NCBI GenBank assembly: GCA_913045175.1
Contig: CAJWQG010000016.1
Span: 1 to 64,000, forward strand
DNA: 64,000 nt
From: an uncultured Gammaproteobacteria bacterium
GTDB lineage: Bacteria; Pseudomonadota; Gammaproteobacteria; Pseudomonadales; Azotimanducaceae
Reading direction: 5' to 3'
Below, in pieces: positions 63,730-64,000 of this stretch; the stretch's first letter is position 1, and every line of letters begins with the position of its first letter. The notes beneath the pieces are model-generated. The model was not told the origin of the DNA. It saw only the letters and a list, made by a program, of their open reading frames with translations, and did no database searches. The translations under genes and the position numbers were made by a program.

Positions 63730-64000
63730 ATATCTGATCGCAGTGAACTGTTGGAAGCGATGTTGCCACCGTTCTGCTTGTACTGTTCTCTTCGTTCTTT
63801 GCTGAACTTGTCGATTTCATCTTTGGGTACCCCAAACGAGATACCGCGTTCCACACCTGGACGAGCGCGTACCCGATTCATCCAGTCAAAAACACGGGGT
63901 TTGGTTGTGATATCGACCTTTACCCACTTGTAGGATCGAACCCAGCACCAGGTGGCAATATCCGCGACCGTGAAATCTTCGCCGCAGAGATACGGATGTT
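63726..64000 (-). CDS. Glutathione S-transferase, C-terminal part (start outside window)
   Basis: About 90 residues read from the window edge: HPYLCGEDFTVADIATWCW, then KPRVFDWMNRVRARPGVERG and a basic tail ending SSLRSDI. The F-T-V-A-D-I-A motif and the arrangement are the C-terminal helical domain of GSTs of the YghU/YfcG type. Overlaps the MmgE start by four bases. Confidence 0.85.
   Translation of the reverse strand, partial: HPYLCGEDFTVADIATWCWVRSYKWVKVDITTKPRVFDWMNRVRARPGVERGISFGVPKDEIDKFSKERREQYKQNGGNIASNSSLRSDI

Noticed and set aside
1-64000. CRISPR arrays, rRNA, tRNA, prophage or intact insertion sequences
   Set aside because: No regularly spaced repeats with spacers, no rRNA or cloverleaf-like sequence and no transposase or integrase motifs were found; a tRNA search program was not available.

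Overview
The window looks like chromosomal DNA of an uncultured, heterotrophic, aerobic Gram-negative bacterium, most likely a marine or host-associated proteobacterium. The evidence is a TonB-dependent receptor, lipoprotein signal peptides, a LolCDE/MacB-like ABC system, an OmpA-type lipoprotein, an oxidative 2-oxoacid/acetoin-type dehydrogenase complex and moderate GC. I cannot name a genus. No rRNA, tRNA, CRISPR array or intact insertion sequence was seen, and no gap between annotated genes exceeds about 300 bases.

Layout. 1-5.7 kb (+): tail of a Gfo/Idh/MocA oxidoreductase, a TPR protein, then a tight acyl-CoA synthetase / ketopantoate-reductase-like / alpha-beta hydrolase unit. 5.7-10.7 kb (mostly -): a UGSC selenoprotein gene with an in-frame TGA and a SECIS-like hairpin, its probable partner, a GST, a HAD hydrolase, a small lipoprotein (+) and an acyl-CoA dehydrogenase. 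10.8-16.8 kb: a broken DUF1801 gene, a PhyH-HEAT oxygenase, a membrane protein, a sterol-desaturase-family hydroxylase and a decayed polysaccharide polymerase. 16.8-21.8 kb: an LLM flavoprotein, a Gfo/Idh/MocA enzyme, a YejA-like binding protein and an SDR. 21.9-28.6 kb (+): a five-gene E1a-E1b-AcoX-E2-E3 complex followed by a second LLM enzyme. 28.6-38.4 kb (-): a catabolic block with D-aminoacylase-like hydrolase, CaiB CoA-transferase, a second PhyH-HEAT protein, epoxide hydrolase, three acetoacetate-decarboxylase-like paralogues, an SCP2-like protein and a GntR/FCD regulator. 38.5-47.8 kb (-): dead carboxylesterase, TonB receptor, broken cNMP-EAL and DUF427-cyclase signalling genes, second YejA-like protein. 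47.8-55.2 kb (-): sulfatase, AMP ligase, an unknown protein, a PEP-utilising dikinase-like enzyme and an esterase. 55.2-64 kb: ABC exporter-like unit, a KE-rich lipoprotein, an OmpA lipoprotein broken by a pentanucleotide repeat and by a stop at codon 2, a broken histone-deacetylase-family gene, a cyclase-family hydrolase, a PPOX-like protein, MmgE/PrpD and the tail of a GST.

Two themes stand out. First, the UGSC locus is a clear selenoprotein: U-G-S-C with a hairpin at the right distance after the UGA. Second, at least seven otherwise well conserved genes carry single in-frame stops (TAG, TGA or TAA). Three of these replace a near-invariant Trp and at least one more a likely Gln. Several of the genes also carry frameshifts or deletions. 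This looks like recent, ongoing gene loss in signalling, envelope and accessory functions, while the catabolic genes (CoA ligases, dehydrogenases, CoA transferase, oxygenases) stay intact. The lifestyle inferred is scavenging of lipid, terpenoid or aromatic-type carboxylates.
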